From: Methylobacteriaceae bacterium
GTDB lineage: Bacteria > Pseudomonadota > Alphaproteobacteria > Rhizobiales > Beijerinckiaceae
Reading direction: 5' to 3'
DNA length: 64,000 nucleotides
NCBI GenBank assembly: GCA_947444195.1
Contig: CANEZL010000004.1
Span: forward strand, 124,001-188,000
Positions 23,118-34,929 of the stretch are shown piece by piece (within the stretch, counting starts at the first letter, position 1; each line of letters begins with the position of its first letter). Position numbers and translations under genes: made by a program. The notes under the pieces are model-generated. The model was not told where the DNA came from. It worked only from the letters and a program-made list of their open reading frames with translations, and did not search any database.

Positions 23118-23265
23118 CGACGCGTGATCCGACGTCCTGTGAACCGAGCCGCCATGTTGTGCATCGCACGCGGCAAGCACAAGACGGACGCGGCGTTTTG
23201 CTCAAACGAGCGGCCCATCATGCCACGGCCGCTGCGCCCGCGCCACAGGACCGTTCCGCGCGCCG

Positions 23266-23742
23266 CTACGCAGCCGGCCTGTGCGGCTGCGAAGTCACGC
23301 CGCAGGCGGCGAGGATCAGGCCGGGCGCGAGCCCGGTGTCGCGCAGGGCGCGGTCGAGGCAGAGGCGCGGCAGGGAGATCCCCAGGAGATCCGCGCGCTC
23401 GGCCCCCGGCTCCGGCAGCCGCGGGGCGGCGGGGACGAGGTCGACCACGAGGCGCAGGAGGCAGGCCTCCTCCGCCGGCCGGCCGAGCAGGCCGAGGCCG
23501 CGCACCTCGATCCGGCCGGCGATGGCCGGATGCGGCCGGGCCACGAGGCGCCCGTGCCGCAGGGCGATCCGCACCCGGTCGTCGGCCACGAGGGCGGCGA
23601 ACAGCCCGCGCGCGGCGGCCCGTTCGAGGAGCGCGAGCCCGAGGCTCGACTTGCCGGACCCGGATTCGCCCCGAATCAGCACGCCCGCCTCGCCCAGCAC
23701 CACGCAGGTGGCGTGGCAGGCGAGGCCGGGCGCCTCAGGCAT
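23266..23742 (-). CDS. hprK: HPr kinase/phosphorylase (short alphaproteobacterial form)
   Basis: Walker A GESGSGKSSLGLALLERA; position between chvG and the EIIA gene. Confidence 0.9.
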   Translation of the reverse strand: MPEAPGLACHATCVVLGEAGVLIRGESGSGKSSLGLALLERAAARGLFAALVADDRVRIALRHGRLVARPHPAIAGRIEVRGLGLLGRPAEEACLLRLVVDLVPAAPRLPEPGAERADLLGISLPRLCLDRALRDTGLAPGLILAACGVTSQPHRPAA

Positions 23743-25516
23743 GGGCGAGCTGGCGCGGGGCGCCGGGCAGGCGCACCACGAAGCGGGCGCCGCGCACGGT
23801 GGGCTCGCCCTCCTCGTTGGCCGGGCCCGGCCGGTTCTCGGCCCGGATCGTGCCGCGATGGGCCTGCACGATCTGCCGGGAGATCGAGAGGCCGAGGCCG
23901 GAATTCTGGCCGAAGCCCTGCTCGGGCCGGTCCGTGTAGAAGCGCTCGAAGATCCGCTCCAGGGCGTGCTCGGGAATGCCGGGGCCCTCGTCCTCGCAGA
24001 TCATCTCGACCTCGCCGCGCACCCGCCGGAGCGCCACCCGGACCTTCGCCTCGGGGGGCGAGAAGGAGCGGGCGTTGTCGATGAGGTTGTTGACGACCTG
24101 GCCCAGGCGGCTGTCGTGGCCGATGATCGCGAAGGGCGTCTCCTCGCCGGCCGGCGCCTCGATGTCGAGCTGGATCACGCAGTCCTTCGGGCGCCGGCGC
24201 TCGTTGGCCACCGAGATCACGGTGGTGAGGAGCTTGCGCAGGTCGACCCGCCGCGCCTCGGCGCGGGCGAGTTCCGCGTCGAGGCGGGAGGCGTCGGCGA
24301 TGTCGCTGATCAGCCGGTCGAGGCGCTTCACGTCGTGCTGGATGATCGCCATCAGGCGCCCGCGCGATTCGTCGGTCTTGGCGAGCGGCAGGGTCTCCAC
24401 GGCGCTCCGGAGCGAGGTCAGCGGGTTCTTGAGCTCGTGGCTCACGTCGGCCGCGAAGCTCTCGATGGCGTCGATGCGCCGGTAGAGGGCCTGGGTCATG
24501 TCCCTGAGCGCCCCGGAGAGGTGCCCGATCTCGTCGGTGCGGTAGGTGAAGTCGGGGATCTCCTCGCGGGTCTTGATGCCCATCCGCACCTTCTCGGCGG
24601 CCTCCGCGAGGCGGCGCACCGGCCCGGCGATGGCGCCCGCGAGCAGGATCGACAGGGCCACCATGATCACGGCGGCGACGATGAAGACCTGGAACAGGCC
24701 GAAGCGCTCGGAGGCGATCACGCGGTCGATGGCGTCGCCCTGCGTCGAGATCAGGAGGGCGCCGCGCACTTGGCCCCCCTTGTGGATCGGCACCGCCACC
24801 GAGACCGTGGTCTCGCCGACGCCGTTGCGGCGCACGAGGCTGCCCCGCGCGCCCGCGAGCGCGGTCTGGACCTCGCGCAGGGAATGGCCGTTGGTGGGGC
24901 CGACCTCCTCCGGGGCGGCGCTCCGGCCGAACAGGGCGGTGAGCCCGGACTGCACCCCGTTGAAGGCGCGCTCCAGCACGTTCGCCTTGTGCTGGGGGGC
25001 CTCGCCGCGCCCGTCGTTGCGGTTGAACAGCGAGCGGGTGTCGAAGAGCAGGCCGCCCTCGCGGTCGTAGATCCGCGCCCGGTTGCCGGTGGGGGTGACG
25101 AGGCGCGCGAGCAGGGGCGCCACCTGCTCCGGGTTGAGGGAGAAGGCGAGCGGCGAGGCCTCCTCCTCGGGTCCCGGCTCCCCCGCCTGATCCTGCAGGA
25201 GCTTGTCGGGATCGATGCGGATGGTGTCGGTGTCGACGGAGGCCGAGGAGGCGATGGCGCTCGCGATGATCTCGCCCTGGATGGCGAGGCTCTGCACCCG
25301 CGCCTGGATCAGCCCCTGGCGGAACTGGTTCAGGTAGAGGAAGCCCACCAGCAGCGCGACGAGCCCCACGAGGTTGAGCACGACGATGCGGCGGGTGAGG
25401 CTGGAGGAGGCGCGCTGGCCGATGCCCTCCCAGAAGCTGCGCGGCCAGGCGAGGGGCAGGGCGAGGCGCCGGCCGAGCGGGGGGCGGGGCGCGGGTTCGT
25501 CGGTGGTGGACGGCAC
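23735..25516 (-). CDS. chvG: sensor histidine kinase ChvG/ExoS
   Basis: HAMP, DVSHELKNPLTSLRSAVETL H-box, N-terminal stimulus-sensing domain. Confidence 0.92.
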   Translation of the reverse strand: MPSTTDEPAPRPPLGRRLALPLAWPRSFWEGIGQRASSSLTRRIVVLNLVGLVALLVGFLYLNQFRQGLIQARVQSLAIQGEIIASAIASSASVDTDTIRIDPDKLLQDQAGEPGPEEEASPLAFSLNPEQVAPLLARLVTPTGNRARIYDREGGLLFDTRSLFNRNDGRGEAPQHKANVLERAFNGVQSGLTALFGRSAAPEEVGPTNGHSLREVQTALAGARGSLVRRNGVGETTVSVAVPIHKGGQVRGALLISTQGDAIDRVIASERFGLFQVFIVAAVIMVALSILLAGAIAGPVRRLAEAAEKVRMGIKTREEIPDFTYRTDEIGHLSGALRDMTQALYRRIDAIESFAADVSHELKNPLTSLRSAVETLPLAKTDESRGRLMAIIQHDVKRLDRLISDIADASRLDAELARAEARRVDLRKLLTTVISVANERRRPKDCVIQLDIEAPAGEETPFAIIGHDSRLGQVVNNLIDNARSFSPPEAKVRVALRRVRGEVEMICEDEGPGIPEHALERIFERFYTDRPEQGFGQNSGLGLSISRQIVQAHRGTIRAENRPGPANEEGEPTVRGARFVVRLPGAPRQLAHA

Positions 25517-25540
25517 GGGGGAGCGGTCTCGCAGCGGGGC

Positions 25541-26251
25541 TCAGCTTTCCTTGAAGCGGTAGCCGACGCCGTAGAGGGTCTCGATCATGTCGAAGTTCGT
25601 GTCCGTGACCTTGAACTTCTTGCGCAGCCGCTTGATGTGGCTGTCGATGGTGCGGTCGTCCACGTAGACCTGATCGTCGTAGGCCGCGTCCATGAGCGCG
25701 TTGCGGCTCTTCACGACGCCGGGCCGGTGGGCCAGCGCCTGCAGGATCAGGAACTCGGTGACGGTGAGCGTCACCGGCTCGCCCTTCCAGGTGCAGGTGT
25801 GGCGCTCCGGGTCCATCATCAGGGCGCCGCGCTCGAGCGACCGGGCGGCCACGTCCGCCTCGCGGGCGGCGGCGCCGGGGCCGTCCTTCGGGGCGAAGCG
25901 GCGCAGCACCGCCTTGACCCGCTCCACCAGCAGGCGCTGCGAGAACGGCTTATGGATGAAGTCGTCCGCGCCCATCTTCAGGCCGAACAGCTCGTCGATC
26001 TCCTCGTCCTTCGAGGTGAGGAAGATCACCGGCAGGTCCGATTTCTGCCGCAGGCGGCGGAGAAGCTCCATCCCGTCCATGCGCGGCATCTTGATGTCGA
26101 AGATCGCCAGATCCGGGGGCGAGTGGCGCAGGCCGTCCAGCGCCGAGGCGCCGTCCGTGTAGGTCTGGATGCGGTACCCTTCGGTCTCCAGGGCGATCGA
26201 CACGGACGTGAGGATGTTGCGGTCGTCGTCGACGAGGGCGATGGTCGGCAT
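25541..26251 (-). CDS. chvI: response regulator ChvI
   Basis: [28 protein letters not shown]..; OmpR-type C-terminus [17 protein letters not shown]. Confidence 0.93.
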   Translation of the reverse strand: MPTIALVDDDRNILTSVSIALETEGYRIQTYTDGASALDGLRHSPPDLAIFDIKMPRMDGMELLRRLRQKSDLPVIFLTSKDEEIDELFGLKMGADDFIHKPFSQRLLVERVKAVLRRFAPKDGPGAAAREADVAARSLERGALMMDPERHTCTWKGEPVTLTVTEFLILQALAHRPGVVKSRNALMDAAYDDQVYVDDRTIDSHIKRLRKKFKVTDTNFDMIETLYGVGYRFKES

Positions 26252-26507
26252 GCGCGTTCCTTAGACTGAAACGGCGGCGGCGGGACTCGGGCCCAGGCGA
26301 ACGGCCGAGCCCGGACCCGTCGGCGGCAGGCGTGAGCGCGAGGCGGGCCCCGGGCACCGGCCGCCCGGGACCCGCTTCGCACCGAAGGGACAGGTGCTTT
26401 AGTATGAAGCTCTGAAAAAAGCGAGCGCCGGACATAGCTTGGCCGTATTCACCTGGGCTGATCCGGGCGACGGGGCGCGTTCCGGGCCGCGAATCGGGGA
26501 GGAGACG

Positions 26508-27296
26508 ATGGACGGAACGGATCAGGCCGGCGCCCCGCGCGGTCCGGCGCGTCCGCTGCCCGCGGCGGAAGCGGGGTTCGACGCGGTGGCGCTCGCCCGC
26601 AACCTCCTGCGCAGCATCCGCAGCGGGGCGCTCGCGACCCTCGATCCGGACGGCGCGCCCTTCGCCTCCCTCGTCACCGTGGCCACCGACGCGGACGGCA
26701 CGCCCCTGTTGCTGCTGTCGCGCCTCTCCGCCCATACCCGCAACCTCCTCGCCGATCCGCGCTGCTCGCTGCTGCTGGCGGCGGGCGGAAAGGGCGACCC
26801 CCTCGCCCATCCCCGGCTGACCGTGGCCGGGCGGGCGGCGCCCACGGAGGAGGCCCGGGCGCGCGCCCGCTTCCTCGCCCGCCATCCGAAGGCGAAGCTC
26901 TACGCCGACTTCCCCGATTTCGGCTTCTACGCCCTGGCGCCCGCGGCCGGGCACCTGAACGGCGGCTTCGCCAAGGCCGCCACGCTCACGCGGGACGAAC
27001 TTCTCCTCGACCTCGCCGGGGCCGAGGGTCTCGTGGCCGGGGAGGCCGGCGCCGTGGCCCACATGAACGCCGACCACGCCGACGCCCTCGCCCTCTACGC
27101 CTCCGGGACGGGGGAGGGCGGGCGCGAGGGCGCCCATGCGGGCACCTGGCAGCTCACGGGCCTCGACCCCGAGGGGATGGACCTGGTTTCCGGCGAGCGC
27201 ACGGCGCGGGTGCTCTATCCCGAGCCGGTCGCCGAGATGGGCGCCCTGCGCAAGATCCTCGTCGCCATGGCCGCCCGGGCCCGCGGGGCGGGCTGA
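26508..27296 (+). CDS. HugZ-like pyridoxamine 5'-phosphate oxidase-fold protein
   Basis: ARNLLRSIRSGALATLDPDGAPFASLVTVATD..VAHMNADHADALALYA. Confidence 0.85.
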   Translation: MDGTDQAGAPRGPARPLPAAEAGFDAVALARNLLRSIRSGALATLDPDGAPFASLVTVATDADGTPLLLLSRLSAHTRNLLADPRCSLLLAAGGKGDPLAHPRLTVAGRAAPTEEARARARFLARHPKAKLYADFPDFGFYALAPAAGHLNGGFAKAATLTRDELLLDLAGAEGLVAGEAGAVAHMNADHADALALYASGTGEGGREGAHAGTWQLTGLDPEGMDLVSGERTARVLYPEPVAEMGALRKILVAMAARARGAG

Positions 27297-27383
27297 GGGG
27301 CGGGAGGGAGGCCCGAGGGAGGCTCGGGGGCGAGGCTCGAAGGGGCTATGGCGGACCCGGCCCCGATGCCCCATATAGGCGCG

Positions 27384-27584
27384 ATGAACGAGATCCAGTC
27401 CGATACCTACCCCTTCAGCCTCGACGTCGAGCCGGTCGGCGAATCCGGCAGCATGTTCCAGTGGAGCATCCGCAAGAACGGCAAGCTGCATCAGCGCTCC
27501 GACCGCAAGCATCCCACCGAGGCCAAGGCCCGCGCCCATGGCGAGGCCGAGATCGAGCGCCTGATCCGCGGCCGCGGCCGCTGA
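27384..27584 (+). CDS. hypothetical protein
   Basis: MNEIQSDTYPFSLDVEPVGESGSMFQWSIRKNGKLHQRSDRKHPTEAKARAHGEAEIERLI. Confidence 0.6.
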   Translation: MNEIQSDTYPFSLDVEPVGESGSMFQWSIRKNGKLHQRSDRKHPTEAKARAHGEAEIERLIRGRGR

Positions 27585-27742
27585 TCCGGGGCGCTCTCAC
27601 CTCACGCGATCCGACGCGGGCGGCCCGGCGGTCGCCCGCGCCGTCCGGGGTGCGCGGCCGCGACGGCGCGAGCCGCCCTGTCGGCTCCGCCGCTCGTCCG
27701 CCCCTTGGCGTGTCCCCGCCCCGCTGCTATCCCGCGCCTGAC

Positions 27743-27850
27743 CTAGAGCATCGTCCCGAAAGGTGGTTGCCGGCTTTCGGAAAAAGACGATGCGAAACCA
27801 AGAGCCTGGTGCATCGTCCTGGATCTGATTTCCAGCACGATGCGCTAGAA
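27743..27850. repeat. CTAG-bounded intergenic repeat, family 2 copy 1
   Basis: CTAGAGCATCGTCCCGAAAGGTGGTTGCCGGCTTTCGGAAAAAGACGATGC...CACGATGCGCTAG. Confidence 0.8.
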
Positions 27851-27920
27851 TAAGATCCCGATCAGACGGCGCACGACGTCCGGCCCCTCGGCCCGGTGCC
27901 GCGCGCCGGAGAGCCCGCCG

Positions 27921-29726
<1,806 letters not shown>

Positions 29727-29744
29727 GTTCAGTCCAGCCCCGGT

Positions 29745-30215
29745 AGAGCCTTTGCCCCTTGCGGGCAGGGTCGATTGCGCACGAGAAGGCATCGACGAGA
29801 TGGTCTTCGCTCCAAGACGCGTGCTTCATCTTTCTGCGGATGGGCAGATCGGACGGACGCGGCCCCAGGATGTTGCGTGCGAGAGGGCTCAACAGGGCGG
29901 GGTTCTTCCGGCGGCGCGCGTCGTCCTCGTGGAAGACCGCGTCCGGCGTCCCGTGCGGTTGGTTCTCGATGCCCCGCTGCGCGCCCACCCGTATCGCGAG
30001 CCGGCTCGGCGTGGACCGGCGCGAGAGCGCGAAGGTGCGCACGTGATCTTCCGTCCGCCCCGATCCGGCGCACGCTCACGACGCGACCGAAAGCGGCCCT
30101 GAGGTTTGAGCACGTCGTCGGCGCCGGCCTCACGGATCACCGCATTGGTGTCCGGGCGGTAGTGCATCATGTGCAATTGCCCTGCCCGCAAGGGGAAGAG
30201 AGGGCCCTGCATCAC
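29745..30215 (-). pseudogene. ISAs1-family transposase remnant (frameshifted)
   Basis: GAQRGIENQPHGTPDAVFHEDDARRRKNPALLSPLARNILGPRPSDLPIRRKMKHASWSEDHLVDAF in one frame; LHMMHYRPDTNAVIREAGADDVLKPQG in another. Confidence 0.65.
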
Positions 30216-30239
30216 CGGGTCGACCGACCGCGAGACGGA

Positions 30240-30845
30240 TCACGCGGGCGGATCCGCATCGACGGTGCGGCGGGCGAGGTCGTAGGGGAAGCCCGCCCGG
30301 GCGAGGGCGGCGAGGTCGCGCGCGCGGTTCTCGGCGCGGGCCGCCTCGGGGCGGAAGGGGCCGAGCCGGCGGCGGCGGGCATAGGCGCGAGCGGCCTCCG
30401 CCTCGACGGTTGCGGCATCCGCCTCGCCCTCCGCCCGCTCGGCCGCCATCGCGGCCTCGACCGCGTCGCGCCCGACGCCCTTGGCCGCGAGCTTGGCCGC
30501 CGCGCCGCGGGCCGAGGCGCCGCGCCGCCGCAGCGTCGCGAGGCGGGCGCGGGCGAAGCGGGCATCGTCCACGAGGCCGGCCGAGACGGCGCGGGCCACC
30601 ACCGCCTCGACGAGCCCGGCGAAATCGGCCGCCTCCTCGCCGCGGGCGCGGGCCCGCTTCTCCACGCGGCGGGCCAGCGTCCGGCGCAGCATCTCCGTCG
30701 AGGCGCTGTAGCGTTCGAGGTAGTGCAGGGCCGCCCGCTCGAGCCAGGCCTCGCTCACCGGCCGCGGGACCGGCTTGTCCGCGGGCTCGGATCCCGCCCC
30801 CTGCCTGCGCGGAAATGGGTCGTCGGCAACGAATCTCTGGGTCAC
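30240..30845 (-). CDS. recX: regulatory protein RecX
   Basis: ALHYLERYSASTEMLRRTLARRVEKRA..GLVDDARFARARLATLRRRGASARGAAAKLAAKGV. Confidence 0.85.
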   Translation of the reverse strand: MTQRFVADDPFPRRQGAGSEPADKPVPRPVSEAWLERAALHYLERYSASTEMLRRTLARRVEKRARARGEEAADFAGLVEAVVARAVSAGLVDDARFARARLATLRRRGASARGAAAKLAAKGVGRDAVEAAMAAERAEGEADAATVEAEAARAYARRRRLGPFRPEAARAENRARDLAALARAGFPYDLARRTVDADPPA

Positions 30846-30870
30846 GGGTTCTTCACGATCTGAACAGGTT

Positions 30871-30899
30871 TGCGTTGCATGGTGCCATCATGCAACGCA
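30871..30899. promoter_or_regulatory. 10-bp perfect inverted repeat overlapping a start codon
   Basis: TGCGTTGCAT-GGTGCCATC-ATGCAACGCA; right arm begins with the ATG at 30890. Confidence 0.55.
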
Positions 30900-32341
30900 C
30901 GCAACGCGACAGGACAGAGCATGGTCTCGTCCACGCCGTATCGGCGATCCTCTTGAGACGGGAGTGGCTCCTCGTCCTCCTGGCCCTCGGGCTGGCGGCG
31001 ACGGCGGCGGTCGTCTTCTATCTGTCGCGCCCGTCCACCCTCACGGTGGCGGTGGCGCCGCAGGACGGGCCCGAGACCGGGCTGATCGAGGCCTACGCCG
31101 CGGCGCTCGCCCGCGCCCGCGAGGATGTCCGGCTCAAGGTGGTCCGCTACGGCGACGTGCGGGACAGCGCCGCCGCGCTCCAGGAGAACAGGGTCGATCT
31201 CGCCATCGTGCGGCCCGACGTCCTCATGCCCGAGAACGGCCTGACCCTCGCCGTCCTGCACGAGGAGGCCCTGGTCGTGGCCGCCCCCGAGGCCGCCGAG
31301 ATCGAGGATTTCCCCGATCTCGCCCGCAAGCGCATCGGCCTCGTGGTCCGCCACGCGGCCGATCTCCCCTTCCTCACCAACATGCTCGCCTTCTACGACC
31401 TCGCCCCCGGCGACGTGTCGGGGCCCGGCCACGTGGTTCTCGTGCCCCTGAAGGCCGCCGAGGTCACCGCGGCGGTGGCCGAGAAGCGCGTGGACGCGGT
31501 GGCGGTGGTGGCGAGCCCCGCCTCGAAGGTGGCCGTGGCCACGGTACGGGCGGTCGAGCTCGGCTCCCCCGAGCGCAAGGTCTCCCTGGTCTCGGTGCCC
31601 GACACCGACGCCATCCTCCAGCGCTATCCCGAGTTGCAGGCGGTGACGATCCCCGCCGGCACCTTCGGCGGCCGCCCGAAGCGGCCCGCCGAGGAGGTGA
31701 AGACGGTGGGCGCCTCCTACCGGCTGATGGCGCGCAGCTCCGTCAGCCGCGTGGCGGTGGCGGCGGCGACCCAGCACCTGTTCGAGTGGCGCTCCCGCCT
31801 CGCCTCGGTGGCGCCGGTGGCCAAGCTGATGAAGGCGCCGGACTTCGACACCACCGTGGCGGCCACCTCCGCGCGGCTGCCGAACCATCCGGGCGCGGTG
31901 GACTATTTCGAGCGCGAGCAGCAGACCTTCCTGGAGCGCTACGAGGACTACATCTACCTGTTCGCCTTCTTCGGCGGCACCATCGGCTCCGGTATCGCGT
32001 GGCTCGGCCAGCGCCTCGCCCGCAAGCGGCGCGAGCGCATCGACATCGTCCTCGACCGGCTCATCGACATCCTGCGCGAGGTGCGCACCGCGCAGACCCG
32101 CGCCGAACTCGACACGCTCGCCGTGGAGACCGACGGGCTCGTGGCCGACGTGGTGCGCCACGCCCGCGAGCGCACCATCGACACCCGCACGGTCAGCGCC
32201 CTGATCCTCGCGGTCGACGCCGTCCACGCGGCCATCGCCGATGCCCGCCGCCTGCTGGGAGCCGCCGGGGACGAGACGCGCAGCGGCGCCCGCGCCCGGA
32301 CGGCGCGGCTCCTCGCCCTCAGCATGCCGGCGGCGGAGTAG
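30890..32341 (+). CDS. TAXI-family solute-binding protein, membrane anchored
   Basis: N-terminal TM, TAXI-like binding domain, second TM (YIYLFAFFGGTIGSGIAWLGQRL) and C-terminal helical region. Confidence 0.8.
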   Translation: MQRTQRDRTEHGLVHAVSAILLRREWLLVLLALGLAATAAVVFYLSRPSTLTVAVAPQDGPETGLIEAYAAALARAREDVRLKVVRYGDVRDSAAALQENRVDLAIVRPDVLMPENGLTLAVLHEEALVVAAPEAAEIEDFPDLARKRIGLVVRHAADLPFLTNMLAFYDLAPGDVSGPGHVVLVPLKAAEVTAAVAEKRVDAVAVVASPASKVAVATVRAVELGSPERKVSLVSVPDTDAILQRYPELQAVTIPAGTFGGRPKRPAEEVKTVGASYRLMARSSVSRVAVAAATQHLFEWRSRLASVAPVAKLMKAPDFDTTVAATSARLPNHPGAVDYFEREQQTFLERYEDYIYLFAFFGGTIGSGIAWLGQRLARKRRERIDIVLDRLIDILREVRTAQTRAELDTLAVETDGLVADVVRHARERTIDTRTVSALILAVDAVHAAIADARRLLGAAGDETRSGARARTARLLALSMPAAE

Positions 32342-32355
32342 CGGGCCGGGGGGAA

Positions 32356-33495
32356 TCAGGTCCCCGAGGCGTCGGCGGGCAGCGGCATCGCCGACGCGGC
32401 GCGTTCCCGCCGCACCCGGGCCGCGGGTCGCAGCAGGGCGAGGGCGGCGCGGGCGAGCCGCATCTGCCCTTCGAGGTGGCGGGGCCCCACCGGGCGGAAG
32501 GCGAGGCGCGGGCTCGCGCGCTCGGCCGCCGCCACCGCCTGGGCCGCCCGCGGCAGCGCCGCGATCCGGCCGGCCTCCTCGGCGGGGATCGCGAGGAGCC
32601 GCGCCCAGCCCCGGCGCGCGGCGAGCCCCCCGGAGGCGTGCAGGCCCCGGAGACGGCGCCGCACGAGGCAGCGCAGCATCAGCCGCGGCACCCGCTCCAT
32701 CCGCGCGTCGCAGAGGGCGTCGGGCTCCTCGCAGCGCGCCCGGATCGTGTCCGCGACCCCGCCCGGCGCCCGTCCGGTGAGGCGGGCGGAGATCGTCACC
32801 ACCACGTCGCGCGGGTGGCGCACGCGAAAACCCTGCTGCAGGAGCGCGGCCACGAAGGCGCCGTCCTCGCCGAGCGGGATCTCGGGCATCCCGCCCACGC
32901 TGCGGTAGGCGGCGAGCCGCACGCCGAGGGAGGCGCCGATCGTCGTGCGGTGGCAGGGCCAGGGATCGTGCGGATCGGGGTCGAGGCAGGTCTCGATCTC
33001 GGTGATGAGGGCGTCGTAGGCGTCCTCCAGCCGTCCGCGCGCGGGCAGCGAGGGGGGCAGCAGGGCGGCCTCCTCCGGGGCCAGCACGACGCGGCCGGCC
33101 ACCGCGTCGGCGCCGGCATCGAGGGCGGCGAGATTGCGGGCGACCCAGTCCGGCGGGACCCGGCTGTCGGCATCGGTGGTCAGCAGCGTGCCTCCCGCCG
33201 CCCCCGACTCGATCCAGGCGGCGGCCTCGTCCATGGCCCGGCGCCGCGCCCAGCCCGCATGGGCGCCCGCATGGGTCGCCGTCACCACCCGCAGGGGCAG
33301 CGACAGGCCCGGCCGCAGGGCCTCGACGAGGCTCTCCGTGTCGTCCGTGCAGTTGTTGAGGAAGAGCACCAGCCCGAGCCGGCCCGGGGCCACGCCGGTC
33401 TGTCCGTCGAGCGCCCGCAGGCAGGCCACGATGCGCTCGCTCTCGTTGCGCACGGGGACGGCGATGATGACATCCGGCGGGACAGGGGCGGACAC
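32356..33495 (-). CDS. glycosyltransferase family 2
   Basis: VIIAVPVRNESERIVACLRALDGQ..LFLNNCTDDTESLVEAL..TTDADSRVPPDW. Confidence 0.88.
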   Translation of the reverse strand: MSAPVPPDVIIAVPVRNESERIVACLRALDGQTGVAPGRLGLVLFLNNCTDDTESLVEALRPGLSLPLRVVTATHAGAHAGWARRRAMDEAAAWIESGAAGGTLLTTDADSRVPPDWVARNLAALDAGADAVAGRVVLAPEEAALLPPSLPARGRLEDAYDALITEIETCLDPDPHDPWPCHRTTIGASLGVRLAAYRSVGGMPEIPLGEDGAFVAALLQQGFRVRHPRDVVVTISARLTGRAPGGVADTIRARCEEPDALCDARMERVPRLMLRCLVRRRLRGLHASGGLAARRGWARLLAIPAEEAGRIAALPRAAQAVAAAERASPRLAFRPVGPRHLEGQMRLARAALALLRPAARVRRERAASAMPLPADASGT

Positions 33496-33646
33496 GGGCG
33501 GACTCCGATCGGGACGGGCTGGCTCCCGTCGGGACTGGGTGGTGTGCGGCGCGGCTCGACCGGCGACACGTTCGGGACGGGCTTCCTATCAGATCCCGAT
33601 GAACGGGACCCATCGCGCCCCTTCGCGCCCCGTGCGCCCCGCGCCG

Positions 33647-34660
33647 TCAGGCCCCCTTCGGCGGGTCCATCATCCGGTCGATCACACGCTCGATCTGCCC
33701 CCGGGCCCCGTAATGGATCATGTGGCCGTGGCCGGGGAGCAGCTTGAGGGTGCTGCCCGGGATCGCGGCGTGCAGCCGGACGGCGTGCCGCGAGGCGTTC
33801 ACGACGACGTCGGCGCTCCCGGTCACGATGGCCACCGGCAGGGTCAGGCGCGGGTAGACGCCTTGCAGCCAGGAGGCCGTGGCGTTCATGGTCGCCGCAT
33901 CCTCCGTCCCCGCGCGCAGCTGCGTGGCGCTCGTCGCCTGATCGACGGGGAAGTGCGCGCTGAAGCGGGCGGGGACCGGCTGCGGCCAGAACACCCGCCG
34001 GAAGGCCTGCTCGGCCATGTTCCGGTTCATCGCGGCCGGGACGAGGGCGCGGGCCGCGTCGCCGAAGCCCGGCACGGCCAGCGGCCCGGCCAGCGCCGCA
34101 TCCGCCCGCGTCTCCGGGAAGTAGAAGCCCGAGAGCAGGACGAGGCCGCGCAGCGCCCGCCGGTTCTCGGCCGTCAGGGCCAGGGCCACCAGCGTGCCCC
34201 AGGAATGGCCGACGAGGAGCGGACGCTCGACCTTCAGCTGCTCCAGCACCCGGTCGACGAGGGCGGCCTGGGCCGAGGCGGTCCAGACCCGGTGGCGCGG
34301 CCGCGCGGTGCGGCCGAAGCCCGGCCGGTCGAGGGCGATCACTCGGTAGCGCGCGGCGAGGCGGTCGATCAGCCCGCACAGGGCGAAATCCTCCGCCATG
34401 GTGCCGTTCCCGTGGATCAGCACCACCGGCCGGCCCCGACCGCGCACGATCACGTGGACCGGCAGGCCGTCCACCGTCACGAAGCGGCCCGCGGGCGCCG
34501 GGCGAGGCCGTTCCGGCCGGAGGGTGCGGGCGATGGCCTTGGCGGTCCTGTCGGCCTGGCGGACCGCGCTCTGCGCCTCCTTCAGGGTCCGGTTGAACTC
34601 GCTCGCGGCCCGCCGGCTCGAACGGCGCAGGCGCTTGGCCGAGAAGGGAAACAGCGGCAT
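33647..34660 (-). CDS. alpha/beta hydrolase
   Basis: PVVLIHGNGTMAEDF..GHSWGTLVALAL..LLPGHGHMIHYG. Confidence 0.9.
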   Translation of the reverse strand: MPLFPFSAKRLRRSSRRAASEFNRTLKEAQSAVRQADRTAKAIARTLRPERPRPAPAGRFVTVDGLPVHVIVRGRGRPVVLIHGNGTMAEDFALCGLIDRLAARYRVIALDRPGFGRTARPRHRVWTASAQAALVDRVLEQLKVERPLLVGHSWGTLVALALTAENRRALRGLVLLSGFYFPETRADAALAGPLAVPGFGDAARALVPAAMNRNMAEQAFRRVFWPQPVPARFSAHFPVDQATSATQLRAGTEDAATMNATASWLQGVYPRLTLPVAIVTGSADVVVNASRHAVRLHAAIPGSTLKLLPGHGHMIHYGARGQIERVIDRMMDPPKGA

Positions 34661-34929
34661 CGCGAGGCGGCCTCCGCGGCGGGGCCGGCGATCCGCCCGC
34701 GCTACCGGTCTAACCTGGCACGCTGCGGTGCGGGATCAATGATGCGGTGCGAGATCCTCCCGCCGTCCGCGGCCCGGATCGCGGGGGAATTCGCTCGGCC
34801 GAGCCCCGGATGGGTCGGACGGCCGCCGTTTCCCGAGGGGAATCCACGATATGCCGACGGCCCGGACGGGCAAGGCGTTGGTCCGACGAAGCGAACCGGC
34901 CTAGAACTAGGATCGCGGGAGGATCCAGA

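Noticed and set aside
22716-26251. chvIG-hprK-EIIA-ptsH cluster as a novel system
   Set aside because: Known conserved Rhizobiales arrangement; the short HprK form is also known.
23159-26269. 1036-aa plus-strand ORF opposite hprK-chvG-chvI
   Set aside because: Antisense artefact; chvG and chvI are unmistakable on the minus strand.
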